From: Rhabdornis inornatus
Taxonomy: Eukaryota > Chordata > Aves > Passeriformes > Rhabdornithidae
Length of the DNA: 64,000 bases
Reading direction: 5' to 3'
Assembly: GCA_013397075.1 (NCBI GenBank)
Contig: VWZS01007725.1
Location: 62,001-126,000 of the forward strand
The notes beneath the pieces were generated by a model. The model worked only from the letters and a program-made list of their open reading frames with translations. It had not been told where the DNA came from and did no database searches. The position numbers and the translations under genes were made by a program. Numbering within the stretch: position 1 is the stretch's first letter; the number at the start of each line of letters is the position of its first letter. Of this stretch, positions 1 through 13,840 are shown in pieces.

Positions 1-1120
1 TGACCAGTGATACTTTGCTGCCACCAGCAAGCCACCGCTGGCTGCCACAGCAGAGACAGTCAAGTCATGCATTTAATTGGTGTCTATTGGATTTTTTTCC
101 TGCAGCTACAGTTTGTGCTGTATTGTGACATCCATGAGAAGTGGTGATTTGGGTTTGTTTGTGTGTCTGACTTGGAGGATTTCTCCATGCTGGTATCTGT
201 CTCCTTCCCCCCATCCTGACGGCTGTTTTTCTGTGTCACTGGGCTGAAATAAGGGGAAATTTTGGGGTTGTGGATTGGGGCTAGGCAGGGTCAAGGGAGC
301 AGAGGAAGGAAAGCACAGCCAGACCAGCCATCAGGGCAGCTGCAGGCACGTGCCAGTCTCCTTGCTGCTGATGCCCCAGGACACAGCAGCCAGGCTGGCC
401 TCCAGCACAAAGCTGCAGCTAGGCCCCTGTCATGTCACTGTTGTGTCACCACGCACCCCAGCTGCTGGCTGAGCTTCAGTGGCTGCAGGGACAGACCAGA
501 CAGGCCAGGCAGCAGCAGAGCTGTGCAGTCCCAGGGTGGCAATGCTGGGCTTTCTGCCTGCAGAGCTGTAACTCCAGAGCATTTGGTGGCTTCTCCCCTT
601 AGAGATGAGCAGAGAACAGGTGGAGTGTGGATTGTCCTAACCCTTTTGGACTCATCGTTTCTTCAGCTGGGACTTCCCTTGGATTTCCACCTATGGACTA
701 TCAACAATGTGTCTGATGGGCAGTTACTTCAAACTGGGTGATGGACAGAGCAAGATAAAATGAAGGAGGAATGCTGAAAGGCATCCTCTGTGAGCTATGT
801 GCATCTTAGCCACAGCTCGTGTGTTTGTGATATGTCCTTGTCACTGGGTGGGACAAAGTCTTGGAAGTTCTGGGCATAGACAAAACAACTAAGACTTAGC
901 AGAGCTTCTCCTTCAGCACTGATACCTTTCCTGCTCACTGGAGAGAACTGGGCTGGAAATATCTAACCTGAGTACCTGAAGTTTTGAGATATTTCATGAG
1001 CTGAATCTACATTTCTCATGTGACCCCGCTCTGCAGAGTAAGCAGAATGAACCCCACAGCCAGTAGTTCTGGGCTTGGTCAGGGATCCAAGGCTGCTGCT
1101 CAGTCCCAGTGCTGTGTTAA
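1..1120. other. Noncoding sequence, nothing recognised
   Basis: Intronic or intergenic DNA rich in CTG/CAG-type words. The longest frame (262-741, 159 codons) has no recognisable domain and overlaps frames in other phases. No repeat family was recognised. Confidence 0.6.
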
Positions 1121-2023
1121 TCAGCTGCTGTGGTGCAGGACACTGGTGCAGTACAATGGGCTGCAACCTTCACCCTGCAGTGAAGTTTCATGTCCCCGGG
1201 GCATTGACCACCCTGGCACTGGACATGATGGTCCCTCCTGAAGGACTGGTTTTGATGCAGTCAGAAGTGGCTGTGGTGGGTTGGGTGCTGCCAGCAAACC
1301 TGTCCTCTGAACAGGGGGAAATCCTTCTGTTGGTGTTCCTAAGAGAGAGAAGAGAGGCTTGGTGTGGAGAGGCATGTGCAGCTGGGGACAGTTCTTGGCT
1401 GTGCCAGGCTGTCTGCTAGTGCACTCGCTGGGGCTCTGGACATTGTGCTGGCCCTGCTGTCCTTCAGCAACACAATAGATGGTGACAGCACATAGGGCTG
1501 TCAGATTTGGCCTGTCGTCCTCAACCAACACAGTGGAAGCCTCCAGGGCTTGCTGCCCTTCCCTCCTGACCAGTTTGCTGGGCTGTGTGCACGTGAGGAC
1601 TGCTACAGTAGCTGTCACAACTCCTGCTTCTTCCCAAACTGACCAGTCAGCTTCTTGTGCAAATGTCTGTGTCCTTTTTATCCATTTGGTGGTGGAAGGA
1701 ACCTTCCCTCCTCCCTCTGGTCCTTCCTGCACTCTGCTGCCTCTCTCCAGTCCTTCCTTTGGATACATCTTTGGTGTGGTGCTGGACTTCAGCCAGAACA
1801 GAACGTGCTTGTGGCATGGGACAGGATGCAGTGAAGTTAAAGAGGCTTCTTGTGGGAGCCTGTCTCCTGACCAGGCACTTTTTTGGGATGTCATGGGCAA
1901 CAATGCCTCCCAGAGAGCAGTTTGAGTGAGGTCACTCTGATTTTGGGAACAGGTTGTAGAGTGCAGCTGTTTTGAGCCATGCTGAGTCACTTGCCTTGGG
2001 CCAAAGACTGTGCCCTGCTGCAT
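1121..2023 (-). other. Unassigned open frame of 300 codons, doubtful
   Basis: An ATG-to-stop frame of 300 codons lies on the minus strand in moderately GC-rich DNA. The translation is rich in S, T, P, Q and L. It shows no signal peptide, membrane segment, zinc-binding spacing, polymerase motif or other familiar feature. An overlapping plus-strand frame of 148 codons (1479-1925) argues that stop codons are simply scarce here. No promoter or CpG island is seen upstream of the start (beyond 2023), and no good poly(A) signal was noted. It is most likely a chance frame; an old retroelement or single-exon gene remnant cannot be ruled out by reading alone. Confidence 0.12.
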
Positions 2024-2488
2024 TTTCTATACTTATCTTTATTTACTTTTATTTGTGAGTGTCTCTGGGGTACTCCAAAGAAACACCGCTGCAAACCCAA
2101 AGGATCCGTATCCCTACAGCTGGAGCTCAGCCTATGCAACCATCTCCACTCCATTATAATAATAAATCCCCACTTCTCCTTCACCACTCAACCCTTTGTG
2201 CTTCATCTCGACCTCTGAGGGCGAGCTGAGCTTGGTGGGATGGTGCCTGTGCACCACAGCAGCTGGGAGCAGTGGCTGTGGCAGGGTGCAGCCAGCACTG
2301 CCCCTTGTCACCTCTGTGTCCCCATGGCCTGTGATGGGCAGCCCTGGCTGAGCCCCTCTGGAATAACCCACCATGGCAGATGTGGCCTCGCAGCCCTGCT
2401 GGGGCTCTGTGCTCAGCAGAGGGGAACAGCTCTGGACTCTAATCTGAGCAGACAGATTGAGGTCAAACGCGCCCTTCGTGCAACAAGC

Positions 2489-2539
2489 AGAGAAGGGGAG
2501 AGGAGGAGAGAGGGGAGCAGCAAGGAGGGAGAGAGGGGA
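2489..2539. repeat. Purine-rich tract
   Basis: Fifty-one bases are A or G apart from two C residues (2518 and 2521); 2489-2517 is unbroken. It is rich in GGAGAG-type words. Confidence 0.9.
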
Positions 2540-3938
2540 CCACTGGGGATGGGCAGCCTGGGCCCCTCCTGGCTCCTCTCCAAGGGTGCCAGGCAGTGTG
2601 TGGGGTGTGTGGTGTGGCAGTGGCACCCGTTTCATCAGTGGATATAAAATGCAAAGGCAGGGCTGGCTGTGGGGTGGCACAGATCAGCACTGGGCACATC
2701 TCTCCCAGCATCCCATGCAGTTTGCTTGGCCCTTCTCTGTTGTAATTTAGGCTCCAGACAGCCTCCCAAAGCTAGGGAAGGTGAAAGGTTCTTCCTTGGG
2801 ACAAGGAACAGGATAGGTAAGTGTCAGCTGTTCCTCATCTTGCTGGCAACCTTTGAAGTCCCTGGGCTGGGGGCTAACCTGCCACTCTTGTGCAAAGCTA
2901 TAGGCTCAGAGGAGTGGGAGCTTTCACTGCTAAACCTCTGTGTGTCAACAACTCCATCTGCTTCCGTCCACCTCTCTGCCCAGAGGCATGGGAAGAGAAG
3001 AAGAGCCCACCGCAGAGCACCCTTCTGCCTGCTACCCCATTCCCAGCATCTGGGCTTCCCTCTTGGCTCAGTCCTGCTGCCAAACTGAGCAGCAAGGGAT
3101 GAAGGACAAGCAGCTGGAGGAGGATTTAGTCTGCTCAGGTTTGCTCTTTTGTGGTGCTTTGGCATTTCCACACTGTGCTGTGCATGCTGGTCACTGCTGT
3201 CAGGGCAGGAACTTGCAGTGCTCCCGGGTTCATGTCCAGGCTTTGTTGTGGAGTCTTTCACCTGTATCATTCAGAACAAATAATGTGAGTAAAAAAAGAG
3301 AAGAGGTTTTAAAAACCCAAAATTACTCACCCCAAAACAGGGACCCCTGGCTGAGCAGTCTTTTTTTGCAGAGTCTGATGGTTGTTGCAAGAAAACACAG
3401 TGCACTGAGCTCATAAAAAATTATACACAGGCATTGGAACACCTGGATGTCCCGAACAGTGGCTGTTCCTCTGTGCATGGTGCCTGTTAAAATGAGCTCT
3501 TTGCTACCTGGGGACCTTGCAGGCTGCTGGTATCTTCTCATTTGGCTTAGGATGGAGATGGCTCAGCTTTCTTTCAGCCCAGGTAAGCCTGTGTTATTAA
3601 GAAAGTCTTGAGTGTCTCTGAAAGCATCTGCTCCTAGCTGGAATTGCTTGGACATGTCTAAACTGTACATTACCCTGCTATGCCTGAACTCCTTCTCTCC
3701 TTGCCAGGAGGGGCACAGAGGTGTTTGTTGTGTGGCCAATGTCCCTCCTGGCTGCCCAGGACCCTGCTCCTCATGCTCAGATGTCCAAAGGTGATGTCTC
3801 CACGGTGTGACAGGCTCAGGGAGAGGGGCTGGGAGCTGCCTGGCTCTGAGAGCTGGGCTGCTCTAATGCAAATCCTGTTAGTGGTGAAGCAGGATGAGAG
3901 GGATAGAAGTATGGAAAGAGAATCAGCTCCAGACAGAA

Positions 3939-3956
3939 TATATATATATTTTTTTT
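3939..3956. repeat. (AT)n followed by T run
   Basis: Alternating AT from 3939 to 3949 runs into eight T. Confidence 0.9.
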
Positions 3957-4190
3957 GCCTGCTCCCCGGGAGACTTTTGAGAGTCTCAGAGCAGCATTTC
4001 ACATAGTTGCTCAAGTGGAACTGTGCTGAATAAATAGTTGCATTTCAGCAGTGGAGATTTAAAACCAAGGTCTTGGCAATTTCTGGCTGCTGAAAATCCC
4101 TTGGTACTTTTCAGAGTAGTGGGTGTGTTAACCCCAGTACCTTGGCCAAATTCCCAGCTGGGAACCACCTCATAAAATCCCTTTCATACT

Positions 4191-6500
4191 CCTAGCAGGA
4201 GCCATCTTAAAAATACTTCCTCCTCATTTTCTCATTGTTTGCCCCAGCTGCCTCCTGACTCTGGTGAGGCATAATCTTGAGCTCAGACAGGTTTCTAGCT
4301 GACATATTTTCAGTACTCATGTCATCCTTCTACCACCATTGCTTTTTCTCGTGTTTACTGACTACATTTGGAATGGAGATAGAAATCACATTTCCTTCAG
4401 CCTGATAAATAAAAAATTCATGCACCCAGTCTTTTTGGGCCATTTTCTATCCACTGGTTATCCTGACAACCTTTCTTTGTGTCTATTGCTGCTTTTGAGT
4501 GTGGCTGACCAGTTTAATTTGTGAATTGGGAGATGCTCTCCTCTGCTGGAAATCCTCCCTTGTATACATGTTAGGATCAAATTTACCTCCTTGGTGGCTT
4601 TATCTCACTAATCAGCCTGTAATTGACTCCTACAATAAAAGTCTTTTCCTCTTCAGTCATTTTCAACTTGTGAATTCCCCATTGCAGCAGAAATTCTTGA
4701 AAACTACATGGTTTGCTTCAGGGATTGAGCCATGCTCAAGCTGTGCTTCCAATGTGATATCCATATTGTCTTCCCTGGTTTCTCCTGCTTCTCATAGGCT
4801 AGTTTAATTGAGAAGGACTCATTAGGGAAATTGTTGACCAGGGCAAGTCCTGAGACCACTCTGCTGGGAACTCCACTGTCAAACTCTCTGCGAGCTGTAC
4901 CCTTCCCTCCCTGTCCACAGCTACACCTCCATCAAATCCTACTCTGCCTCTACAGTGCCTGGGATAAGCCTCTTCCTGTCTATCACAACAAATCTCTTCC
5001 CGTCATGGACCTGCATTAAATGATTCACTAAAATGTGTATTTTCCTTTATCTAGAAGATCAGTCAGTAACACTAAAAAGTGAGATAAAAATAAAAACAAT
5101 CCCAAATGGGATAGTCCAGCATCCTCCACAGCCCTGCCCAGTTTTTGCTCTCTCCCTTGCTCACGGCCATGGGTGACAGCTGCTCAGATTTCTTTTTCAT
5201 CCTTCTTACTTACAGGTACTGCATTTTATGTTCCTCACCTCCTTACTGGTGAATTTATTGAAGCCTTTGTTCCCAATCTGTCTGTTTCATGAAATAGTTC
5301 CTCCAGGAATTTGGGTTGTGAGATACCTGGCCTTGTGACTTGATCACAGGAAGATTTTGGATCTTCCCTTCTCTCCCAGCTGTGGTAAGTAGATTTTCTG
5401 TATCAGTCACCCAGCTAAGTTCATATGCTTGTAATTATTGTCACTGTCCAGAGCTGCTGAGAAGAATTCCCTTAGCCTTGGGACCTCAGCTGGATTTCCT
5501 GTGAACTCTCTTCCCACAGACTGAATCACAGCACTGCTTGTTCTGTCTTTATTACCTCTGTGTTTGCATGACCAGAGAACCTTTCACAATTTAATATCCT
5601 TCCTTTGACGTTTGGCATATCCCACTCCATCTCTTCTATTTTCGGCCCCTAACATTCTGCTCCTTGCTGATTAATCATTTTCTTTTCTTTACTGTCTTCT
5701 TATTCCTTTTATCTGCATTGCTCTACTCATTCCATCAAGTTAGGAGCCACCCAGAATTTACTCCTTCACTATTTTTCTGTGTTTGGGGTGAAGTACCTAG
5801 GGAGCTTTGCCTTTGGTTCAAAGACATTTGAACCTATCATAAAAGATGGGTAGGTTTATAGGCAAGGCTAGGTTTGCCCTTTTGAAACAAGGAACTTTTA
5901 GGCAGCACTCTGCTGTTGTCTGTCTGTTCTGCTTAGAATAAGTCAAAATGAGGCATGAGTTTTAAATAAGTCAGTCTGTCCAAGGCTATTTTCCAGCTCC
6001 ATCTCTTCCACTCTGTTTTTATCATTTACCAGTATTGAGTCTAAATCACAATCATGTCTTGGTGATACATCTACAGTTGATGTTCAAGTCTTTAACTGTT
6101 GCAGCTAGAATGTGTGAGCTTTTACTGTTGCATTTTTAGGTTTATTTTGGTAGTTAGTCTCCTAGAAAGAGCATTTTTCATAGTTTCATAATGTTAACAG
6201 AAATCTGTGTCCATCCAAACTTTCAGCACTCTCCTAATGGAGCTACGTCTATTTTTATGTCCAAGTGGTAGTGGCCCAAAGTGATCTTCCATCCTGTCAT
6301 ATGTCTTCACCATCATATTCATGGCATTGCTGGCTTTGCACCTCCTCTTTCCCACCTTTCCTGAGGGAAACAATGACTGCTCCACCAGGTTTGTTGCTCC
6401 TCCTGGCTTTTGACACCTCTCCAGCACCTGGGGTCATGCTGTGGAGTTTTTGTGTACCCCTGAGTGTGTTTGTCCTTCTGAACTGCCCCCATCCTTTGCC
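4191..6500. other. T-rich noncoding sequence
   Basis: Pyrimidine-rich plus strand with frequent stop codons in 5020-6190, where no frame of 60 codons occurs. No repeat consensus recognised. It could be a worn ancient repeat, but no landmark supports that. Confidence 0.55.
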
Positions 6501-9500
6501 TAAGGGAACCTGACAGAGGGAGAGATGAGAAAGGAAGTGCTGAGTGAGTTCCCTACATTGAGGTCCCCTCTACCCATTTCTTTCCATCTGTGTGACCTGG
6601 CCAGCCTTGACCTCTTTGGCTGCATAGCAGGAGACAGTCTCTTTTGTCTCCTTCAGCCTTTTTTGTGGCTCAGGCTGTTGGTGCCCAATCCCTGGAGCTG
6701 CCCATCCCTCTAACAGCCCCGGTCCCAGTTCTGCCTCTCCAGCGTGATCCTCTGGTGACCAGGAGTGGGGAGCCAGCAGCTTCTGCTGCATGGACAGCTC
6801 CTGCTCAGCCTCAGCAGCACTACAGAAATGTTTTCCTCTGAACATTTTCCACAATTACTTTCCTTTTTTATTTTTTTTTCTTTCTGTAGCATATTATCAG
6901 TGTCTTCTGGACTTGAGCCTCTTGGGATCTTCAGGAGAAAACATGAGCTGATTTCTTCTGGAGAGGGAATGAGCAGCCTCCAATTTGCCAGTCTGGGTGG
7001 ATTATCTTGTCCTTTTGCTTTTAATAAGATGCACAGGATAAAAGAATGACTGTGGATTAGGTTGGTAGTTTTTTTTCTTCCCCTGAGTTTTAACTTGGCA
7101 CATAATTGGAGGCAAACCAGAGGGTTCTGGGTCCTTTTGCACCCCTGCCTTCCACACTGGCACTGGCAGCAAACCTATTAGTGAATCCAGCCAGGGACAG
7201 GGACCAAGAGTTTTGTGGCTTTGAACGACTTACATGTTGTTAAACATTTCACAGTGTTTGAATTGTTTGTTTGTGTTGGTTTTTCTTTTCTTCCCCTTTC
7301 TCCCCTCCACTTCATCTTCAACATCTGCTTGCCACAAACCTGATTTTAAAAAATACATGCACTTATTAATTTATGAGCTGTGGTCAATGCTGTGGGAAGA
7401 GAGACCTGAAGGGAAAAGGGATTTGTGGAAGCAGCAGGGCTGTAATGAGATCAGGGAGAGGGGAGGCTCCACATTTGGACTCTGCTCCTGCTCTCGCTGA
7501 GACACTTGATCCTCAAGGGAATGAACATGGCAAATGATATCGTCAGCTCTCCAGCAGTTTAATATTTCTCTGAATGATTGATAGCACGATGTACAGGACC
7601 TTCAGACATAGGGATGGAAAGGTTTAGACCACAAATATCCTGTGTTATGGCTGATAGCAGCACCTAGAGGAGAGCAAGTGCCCTGATGCTCTGCTCTGCT
7701 TCCCAGGGCAGCAGTGACCATTGCCTGGGGCAGGCAGTCCAGCTGTTCATCTCTGTGTGGGCAAGCAAAGTCTGTTTCTGTTACAGCAACATGTTCATAG
7801 ACGCTCTTCTGTGGTGTGTCCAAAGCCTTGTCTTCCTCTGCTGATGTTGGGAAAAGCAGGGGCAAAGGAGGGTGCCAGCTCCTTCTCATGGAAAAAGGAC
7901 CAAGGCAAAGCTTTCCAGTGTGGTGGGGCCCACTGGTATCACCTTCTACCTCGAGCATGTGGCTGACTCCTGGGCAGGGGCAGCTCCCTGATGGCATCCT
8001 GTAGAGACCACAATGCTGGAAGGTACTGACTCCTGCACTTGAGTGCATTTACCTCAGTCAAAAAGCAAAAGATGTGAAAAACAGTGGATAGTAGAAGTGT
8101 TGTCCTGATTTCAAGCACTGTTCCAATTTGTTGGCACTTCGACTGTAGTCCTACTGGAACCTTGCAAGTGAGATTGATTTTCTCTCTTAACCCTTCTCCC
8201 CTATTTCCATCCTAGAAATAGATTTTGCTTCTCCCAAGCCCAGTGAGGCCTCAGTTTCAGGATCCCCTGAACATGCAGTTTGTGTTGAAGGAGGTGTTTG
8301 TGCTGGGCTGGTGCTGGTGGCTTCTCCAGGAGCTGGGCTCACCAGCCTGTTACTGCAAAGCTGTTCAGGAAAATGGCAGTGCTGGACAAACTGGGCTTGT
8401 GGCTGAATGGCTTCTCAGGGGGCCTTGGTGGCTTCAAGCAGAAAAGGTGCAACTAGTGCCGAGGCATCTGGGATGTGTTATGACTCTTTTGACACACAGA
8501 GCGTCATATGGATTTTTCCAAAGGGATGTAAAAAACAAAAATACAGGTCATCATTTGGCCCTTCTGATCTCAACATGCATCCCATTAACGAAGGGAAAAT
8601 TATCCAGGAAATTTGTGAATTGGCTCAGTTGCCTGTGGGAAAAGATAGAAGTGAGGAGGGGAAAATACTACTTTAAATGTAACATCCATATGCCCATTTA
8701 GGATTTAATAAGAGTTACCACATCTCTGGTAAGTGACAGCTGGTTATTAGAAGCATACACTGAAGCTGTGGATCATCTAAAGTCAATGCTGATGCTTAGC
8801 TGTTTTTACACCAGTACATCTGCCTTTAATAATGGCTTTTAATTTTGTTAACACACTTTAACTAGCTTATTAAATAAAAATAAAGTGGGAATCTTAGTCT
8901 TAATGCAACCACACAAAAAGGATCCAACCTCAAACCCTGCCTCCCTGGTTGTATCCCGTGATGTCCCAGATAAAAATATGTCCAAGGATAGGATTAAACC
9001 AGCATTATTCTGGCAGAGTACAACAATGTTATATTTCCTCTCTCTACCCATTCTTCCTTTTTTTTGACTTCTGCATTACTATTCTTGGCACCCTCCAGAG
9101 TTTGTGTGTGTGGCATGGGTGGGAAGTTCAGCCTGGTTTAAAGTTTTTCCATCCAAAAAATAGGCAGCAAGTGTGATTTCTCCTGACTCTTTCAGAGGAG
9201 GTGACACTTCTGGCCTCTCTAGGTGAGTGAATGATCTGAATGAATTCTTCAGAGTACAACATCCTGGGTTGCAAGGGAGAAAAAGCTTGGACTTGGAGAC
9301 AGGGGCTGCATCTGTTGTGTTTTCTGCTTTAATAATGACAGACTGAGATGCTTTTAGTGTGGTGGGAGTGTCCCTCAGCCCATCATGCTGGATAAGCACT
9401 GCCAGCACATTGCTGCTGTGCTCTGCATTTGCAAACAGATTTGCTTGGATTGGGCTCACCCTGTGCTTTTCCAAGCCAGCCCTGTGTTTGTGCCAATGTG

Positions 9501-12500
9501 CTTTCACGGCACGCAGACAGCACTCTGAGATGGCTGCTGGTGGCTACCATGTGGGCAAGAGGCAAATGAGCGTGTCCTCCCTGCAATCTGTGCTGTGACA
9601 GAGAGGGAAGGAGGGTAGGCCAGCCTTTAGTGATGCCAATACCTTCAAATTCCTGTCCCATAGCACTCTCTGCACCTCCCTGATAATTCCCTTGGCCTCT
9701 CAGTCCCTGCATGGGGAGATGCACCAGTCTGAAATGTGCTCCTTGAATACATGGTAGAAGGGCAGCAGCATGGTGCTAGTGCTTGGGGTCCCATCCAGGC
9801 ATGCTCTGAGTCTGGCTTAAAAGAAGAAATGACTTTTTGGAATCAGGTTTTTGGGTTGTCTGCACCACCTGCTTGCCCCTCTCCAGCTTCGTGAGCTTCA
9901 GCCAGTGGTTCTATGCCCACAGGGCAGGTAGCATGGGCCCAAGGCTCAGGTTTTGCCTTATAACCATCTGTATATTCAAGCCTATCTACTCCATTTCAGC
10001 CAGTTTGTTACTTTACATATTCAAATACTCCGCAGTTAACAAAATCTTGATAGGATGCCACCCTCAGCTCTTTGTTGCCATCTCGAGACTGTGTCCCACA
10101 GCAGGTGTCCTGCCCCTGCCTTGTCCCATCCCTCTCTCTGGTGAGTGCTGCCAGCACGTGCTGGCCAAGCTCAGTGTGCTCTGAGCCTGTGGCCTCGTTG
10201 GTCCCTGCTTCCGTCTGGCCAGCAGAGCGCAGAAATTGCCTGTTACCTCGGGTCGATTCTTCATGCACTCCTAAATTGCTTTGTATTGACACGCTGTCAG
10301 AAATGGATTGTCACATTAACCCAGCCAGAGCCGGGCTGGGGCTTGCAAGCACGTGCTGTTGGAATGATCTCCCTGCAGGTTGAGGGCAGGCTCCTTTCCT
10401 CTTGGGTTTGCAGAGATGTTTTACAGCACTTTCTAATTGTGATTCAGATGAGCCAGTGAAAGGCAAGGCTCTCCATATCCTCTGTTCTATAGCCATTTCT
10501 TCCTCCTTTGTTGGATCAAAAAGGTGATTGCAAGCATGCTGGTTCCTTACCTCAGCTATAGGGCCTACTGGTCTGATTCACAAGCTGTCTTCCAAGGTGA
10601 GAGTAAATGATTGAACACAGAATCCCAAGGTTTAAAGGATTAAATTAAATTAATTTCCCCAAGATGAGTCTGTTTTGCCCATGTTGGTAGCTGTGAGTGG
10701 TCTCCCCCTGTCCTTATCTCGACCCTTGAGTCTTCATTATATTTTCTCTCCCCTCTCCAGCTGAGAAGGGGAGTGGTAGAGCAGCTTTGGTGGGCACCTG
10801 ACATCCAGTCAGGGTCAGTTCACCACATCAGTGATTTTGAATATGGTGAATATAAGGAAGCAAGAGTGATGGACACACTTTTCCCCCTGAGCCAGCTTGC
10901 ACAGAAACTCCCATTTCTTCTGGTCATTTTTCTAGGTGATGTGTAATTTCTAGAGCTTCCCATCCCTACCCCTAATGACCTCTTCAATTTCTCTAATGAG
11001 ATTCCTCCTCAGAGATTAGCAAATGCCTCATGAAGTCAGAGTGTACACCACCCACTTCATTCCCTTTGTCTTTCATGCAGCTGAAAGAAAAATCCAACGC
11101 AATGCTGTGAGCTGGCTAAACTCAGCCCATGAAACCAGAAATGCAGACAGTGCTTATGCAAGGAGGTCTGAGCCTCAGTGATGAGTAATTTGAAATTGTT
11201 CATGTGCCCCTCACCTCCTTCATGAGCTAGAGAGGCAACGGTGCCTCCTTGTAGACAAGAGAGTGATGAGAGGCACTAGAGTTTGCATGGGAATGGTTTG
11301 CCTGAGCAGCAGGTTCCTCATGCAGCTCCTTCTCTTGTATCAGCTTCATGATATAGGTGAGCACAGGTCTGTTGTCCTCTTTAATGGATTTATGAAGAAA
11401 CAAGCCCCAGGAATGCTGTGTCCCAAACATAAAAACACCTTTAGAGGTGTAGTTTGGATCCTTAGAGCCCCTGCTCAGCTTCCTTGCAATATCATTGTCT
11501 TATTTCTTATTTTTTGTGGTTCCCACCCTCCCTGACGATCTGCTTCTTCTCTCAGCCACACCCACCTCTGTTTTGTGTGCTGAACCACTCGGTGCCATTG
11601 CAACATCATACTCTGAGCATGTCTGGCTTACTGACAAAGTCCAATCAGTGAGGCATCTTCTGGGCATGGATCAGAGATCAGGGTCTGCATGGAGTTTGAA
11701 ACTTTGGCCATTCACAAAATGGTGTAGTGGCTAGAGCCCTCCCTGCTCCTAGCTTTTCTCCCTTTAGAAGAGACTTGAACCCACCCGGAAAGACCCTCCT
11801 GATTGTCAGGTAATTCTGATTTTGAGGCAGCAGGACAATCTGATCAGTCCTCCTATTTGAACTTTTCAACATTGGAAGGAGTAATTAAACGTTTTTTAAA
11901 CCTGGGTCGCAGTGAGGAAGTGAAAATAAGCAGGATTTCAGTCTAGAAATTCAGATACTCACCTTGGAGTAGGGAAGATGCGGGTGCCTGTTCAAGGTCC
12001 AGGGAGTACTTGTATAAATTTTACTATGGAGTTGTCTCTCCTCACCACCCTCCTCTCTTTCTCTTCAGCCCAATGAATATTTACTCATTTCATGCATGGT
12101 GGAAGACACTGAAATTCATAGAATTAGCATACTTGAGTAATCTCAAGCTTTTATGCAGTGTTCCAGGTCTCTTCTCCAAGTCCTTCATCTCCCAGAATGG
12201 GGAGGGACCCCCTCCCTGACCCCCTCCCTATCTAGTCCCATGCCCTCCCATTGGCATCCCTCTGAATCCATATTTAAATTTATTCACCTTTGCTTTCAAA
12301 TGAGCACAGCTTTAGTTGATTCCTCTTTTGTTGTTCCTATTTTGTCCAGCTTTGTGTTTCTTGACCATTAGGATTGCAGGTACCTTTCTATGTAGGAAGA
12401 CATTGGGATGGTGGCAGGAGAGCTACCTGGAGTCATTCCTGCAGTGGACATTCCCTGTGCTCCATGAACTCCTCCATGGCACAGGGCAGGCAGCCACAGT

Positions 12501-13571
12501 GCCATGGCCATTTGGTCATTCTTGGCTGAGAGTGCTGGTATCAGAGCCAGCTCCAGAGCAACATTTAGCCAGGCACACATTTTATCTGGTAGCTTTGTCC
12601 CTACAGCCCACTTTACATTAATTGCCATGCTGCTGATGTGGCAGTGTGTTTCAGCCCCTGCTGCCTGAAGCCACATGGACAAGAGACACCAGACTTCAGA
12701 CCAGGAGCCCTCCCAGGAGCTTCTTCCACCCTCCTCCCTGGGACCCAAAGATCTGGACATCTTTGTCCTTTTTGGTGCCTGACAGTGCTGCTGTATCACA
12801 GATGAAAAACATCCTTTGCTGTATGGAATAGTTTCTACCATTTTCCCACTTGATTTGTCTTTCTCTTCTCTGTTATTTTATTTTTTTTTGCTGTTCAGCC
12901 TTTTCTTCCCATTCGTGTGCTCCCTCCCCCCTCGCCCTGATCAGTCAGAATTCTCCTAAGCTCTGATGTGTTGTGACTGGGGCTGACTGACAGCACTTCG
13001 TGCCTGACACACATCTCTGGGATGCAGCCCAGGATGTGTATTTAAGAGCAAAGTTGGGTTGTAAAGTGCCATGTGGGAGTCTCTGAGAAAGGAGTCAAAA
13101 CACCGTCAAGCCTATTCTTCCTGGGAGGAATGGAGATGTTGTGTGGAGCCTGCTGATGGCAGGAGAGACTCTGAAGGCTGGGTGGGGGTCATCCTGTCCC
13201 ATAGGCACCAAAAGCTGCCCTCAGCCTCTTTGCAGGGCCAGGGCAAGGGTTGAGGGGAGCTATGGAGAACCAACCCCCCTTTTCTGGATTGGTGATGCTA
13301 CTTTTAAACTCACAATGGGTCTATGTAGATGACATGGAGCATGCAGAGGGGTCACCTTCTACTGTACCTGTTCTAGGTACAGGGCATGATACCCTGGAGT
13401 GACTGTATCTGGTATTTTGGCAAGGAAATGTGAGAAAATCTGGGCTGCAACTGAAAAGGGGGACTTGATTCATGAGCCTTCCTTCCATCTCCTCTTCATC
13501 AGAGGACTTCAGAGATGCTGTTTCCCACCTTCCCAAAATTTGTTTCTTTCTACTGCAAACCTGGAATAGGT
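6501..13571. other. Noncoding sequence
   Basis: Holds the T-rich acceptor-like tract at 6864-6889, a 29-base pyrimidine run at 7280-7308, and a second long pyrimidine tract ending in AG at 12897-12898. Frames of up to 158 codons overlap on both strands and have no domain. No interspersed repeat recognised. Confidence 0.55.
6864..6887. repeat. T-rich tract ending in a splice-acceptor-like AG
   Basis: T6-A-T9 then CTTTCTGT leads to AG at 6888-6889. It scores by eye as a good acceptor, but no matching donor or sustained reading frame was found downstream. Confidence 0.75.
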
Positions 13572-13840
13572 GGAGATCATGGAAACGTAGGATAGTTTGT
13601 GTTGGACAGGACCTTTAAAGGCCATCTAGTCCCACCCCCTGCAGTGAGTAGGGACATCTTCAACTAGATCAGATTACTCAGAACCCTGTCCAATCCGACC
13701 TCAAATGTTTCCAGGGATGGAGCATCTACCACATCTCTGGGCAGCTTTTGGTGGTGTTTTACCACCCTTATTGTAAAAAAATTAATCTTTATATCAAATC
13801 TAAATGGACTGTCCTTCACTTTAAAACTGATTCCTCTAGA
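13572..13840 (-). mobile_element. CR1 LINE 3' end, 5'-truncated, antisense
   Basis: This is the 3' untranslated end of a chicken-repeat-1 (CR1) non-LTR retrotransposon, lying in reverse. Read on the plus strand, its landmarks appear in consensus order: the GGACCTTTAAAGGCCATCTAG block near 13609, the CCCACCCCCTGCAGTGAG block near 13633, the TTTCCAGGGATGGAGCATC block near 13708, and the ACTTTAAAACTGATTCC block near 13817. Divergence is moderate with small indels, so it is an old insertion. The reverse transcriptase and endonuclease regions are absent, as in most CR1 copies. The 3' terminal octamer repeat is worn away. Confidence 0.93.

Larger units (their letters stand above)
2024..4190. other. 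Noncoding sequence
   Basis: Contains the purine tract at 2489-2539 and the AT tract at 3939-3956. Overlapping frames of up to 182 codons on both strands (for example 2132-2680 minus, 2824-3270 minus) show no domain. Nothing else recognised. Confidence 0.6.

Noticed and set aside
262..741. 159-codon plus-strand frame
   Set aside because: No domain, no coding-like pattern, and another frame (275-472) is open in a different phase over the same DNA.
6864..6889. Strong pyrimidine tract and AG as a coding exon start
   Set aside because: No matching donor or sustained reading frame downstream.
12850..12898. Long pyrimidine tract ending in CAG as an exon start
   Set aside because: No good donor within a normal exon length.
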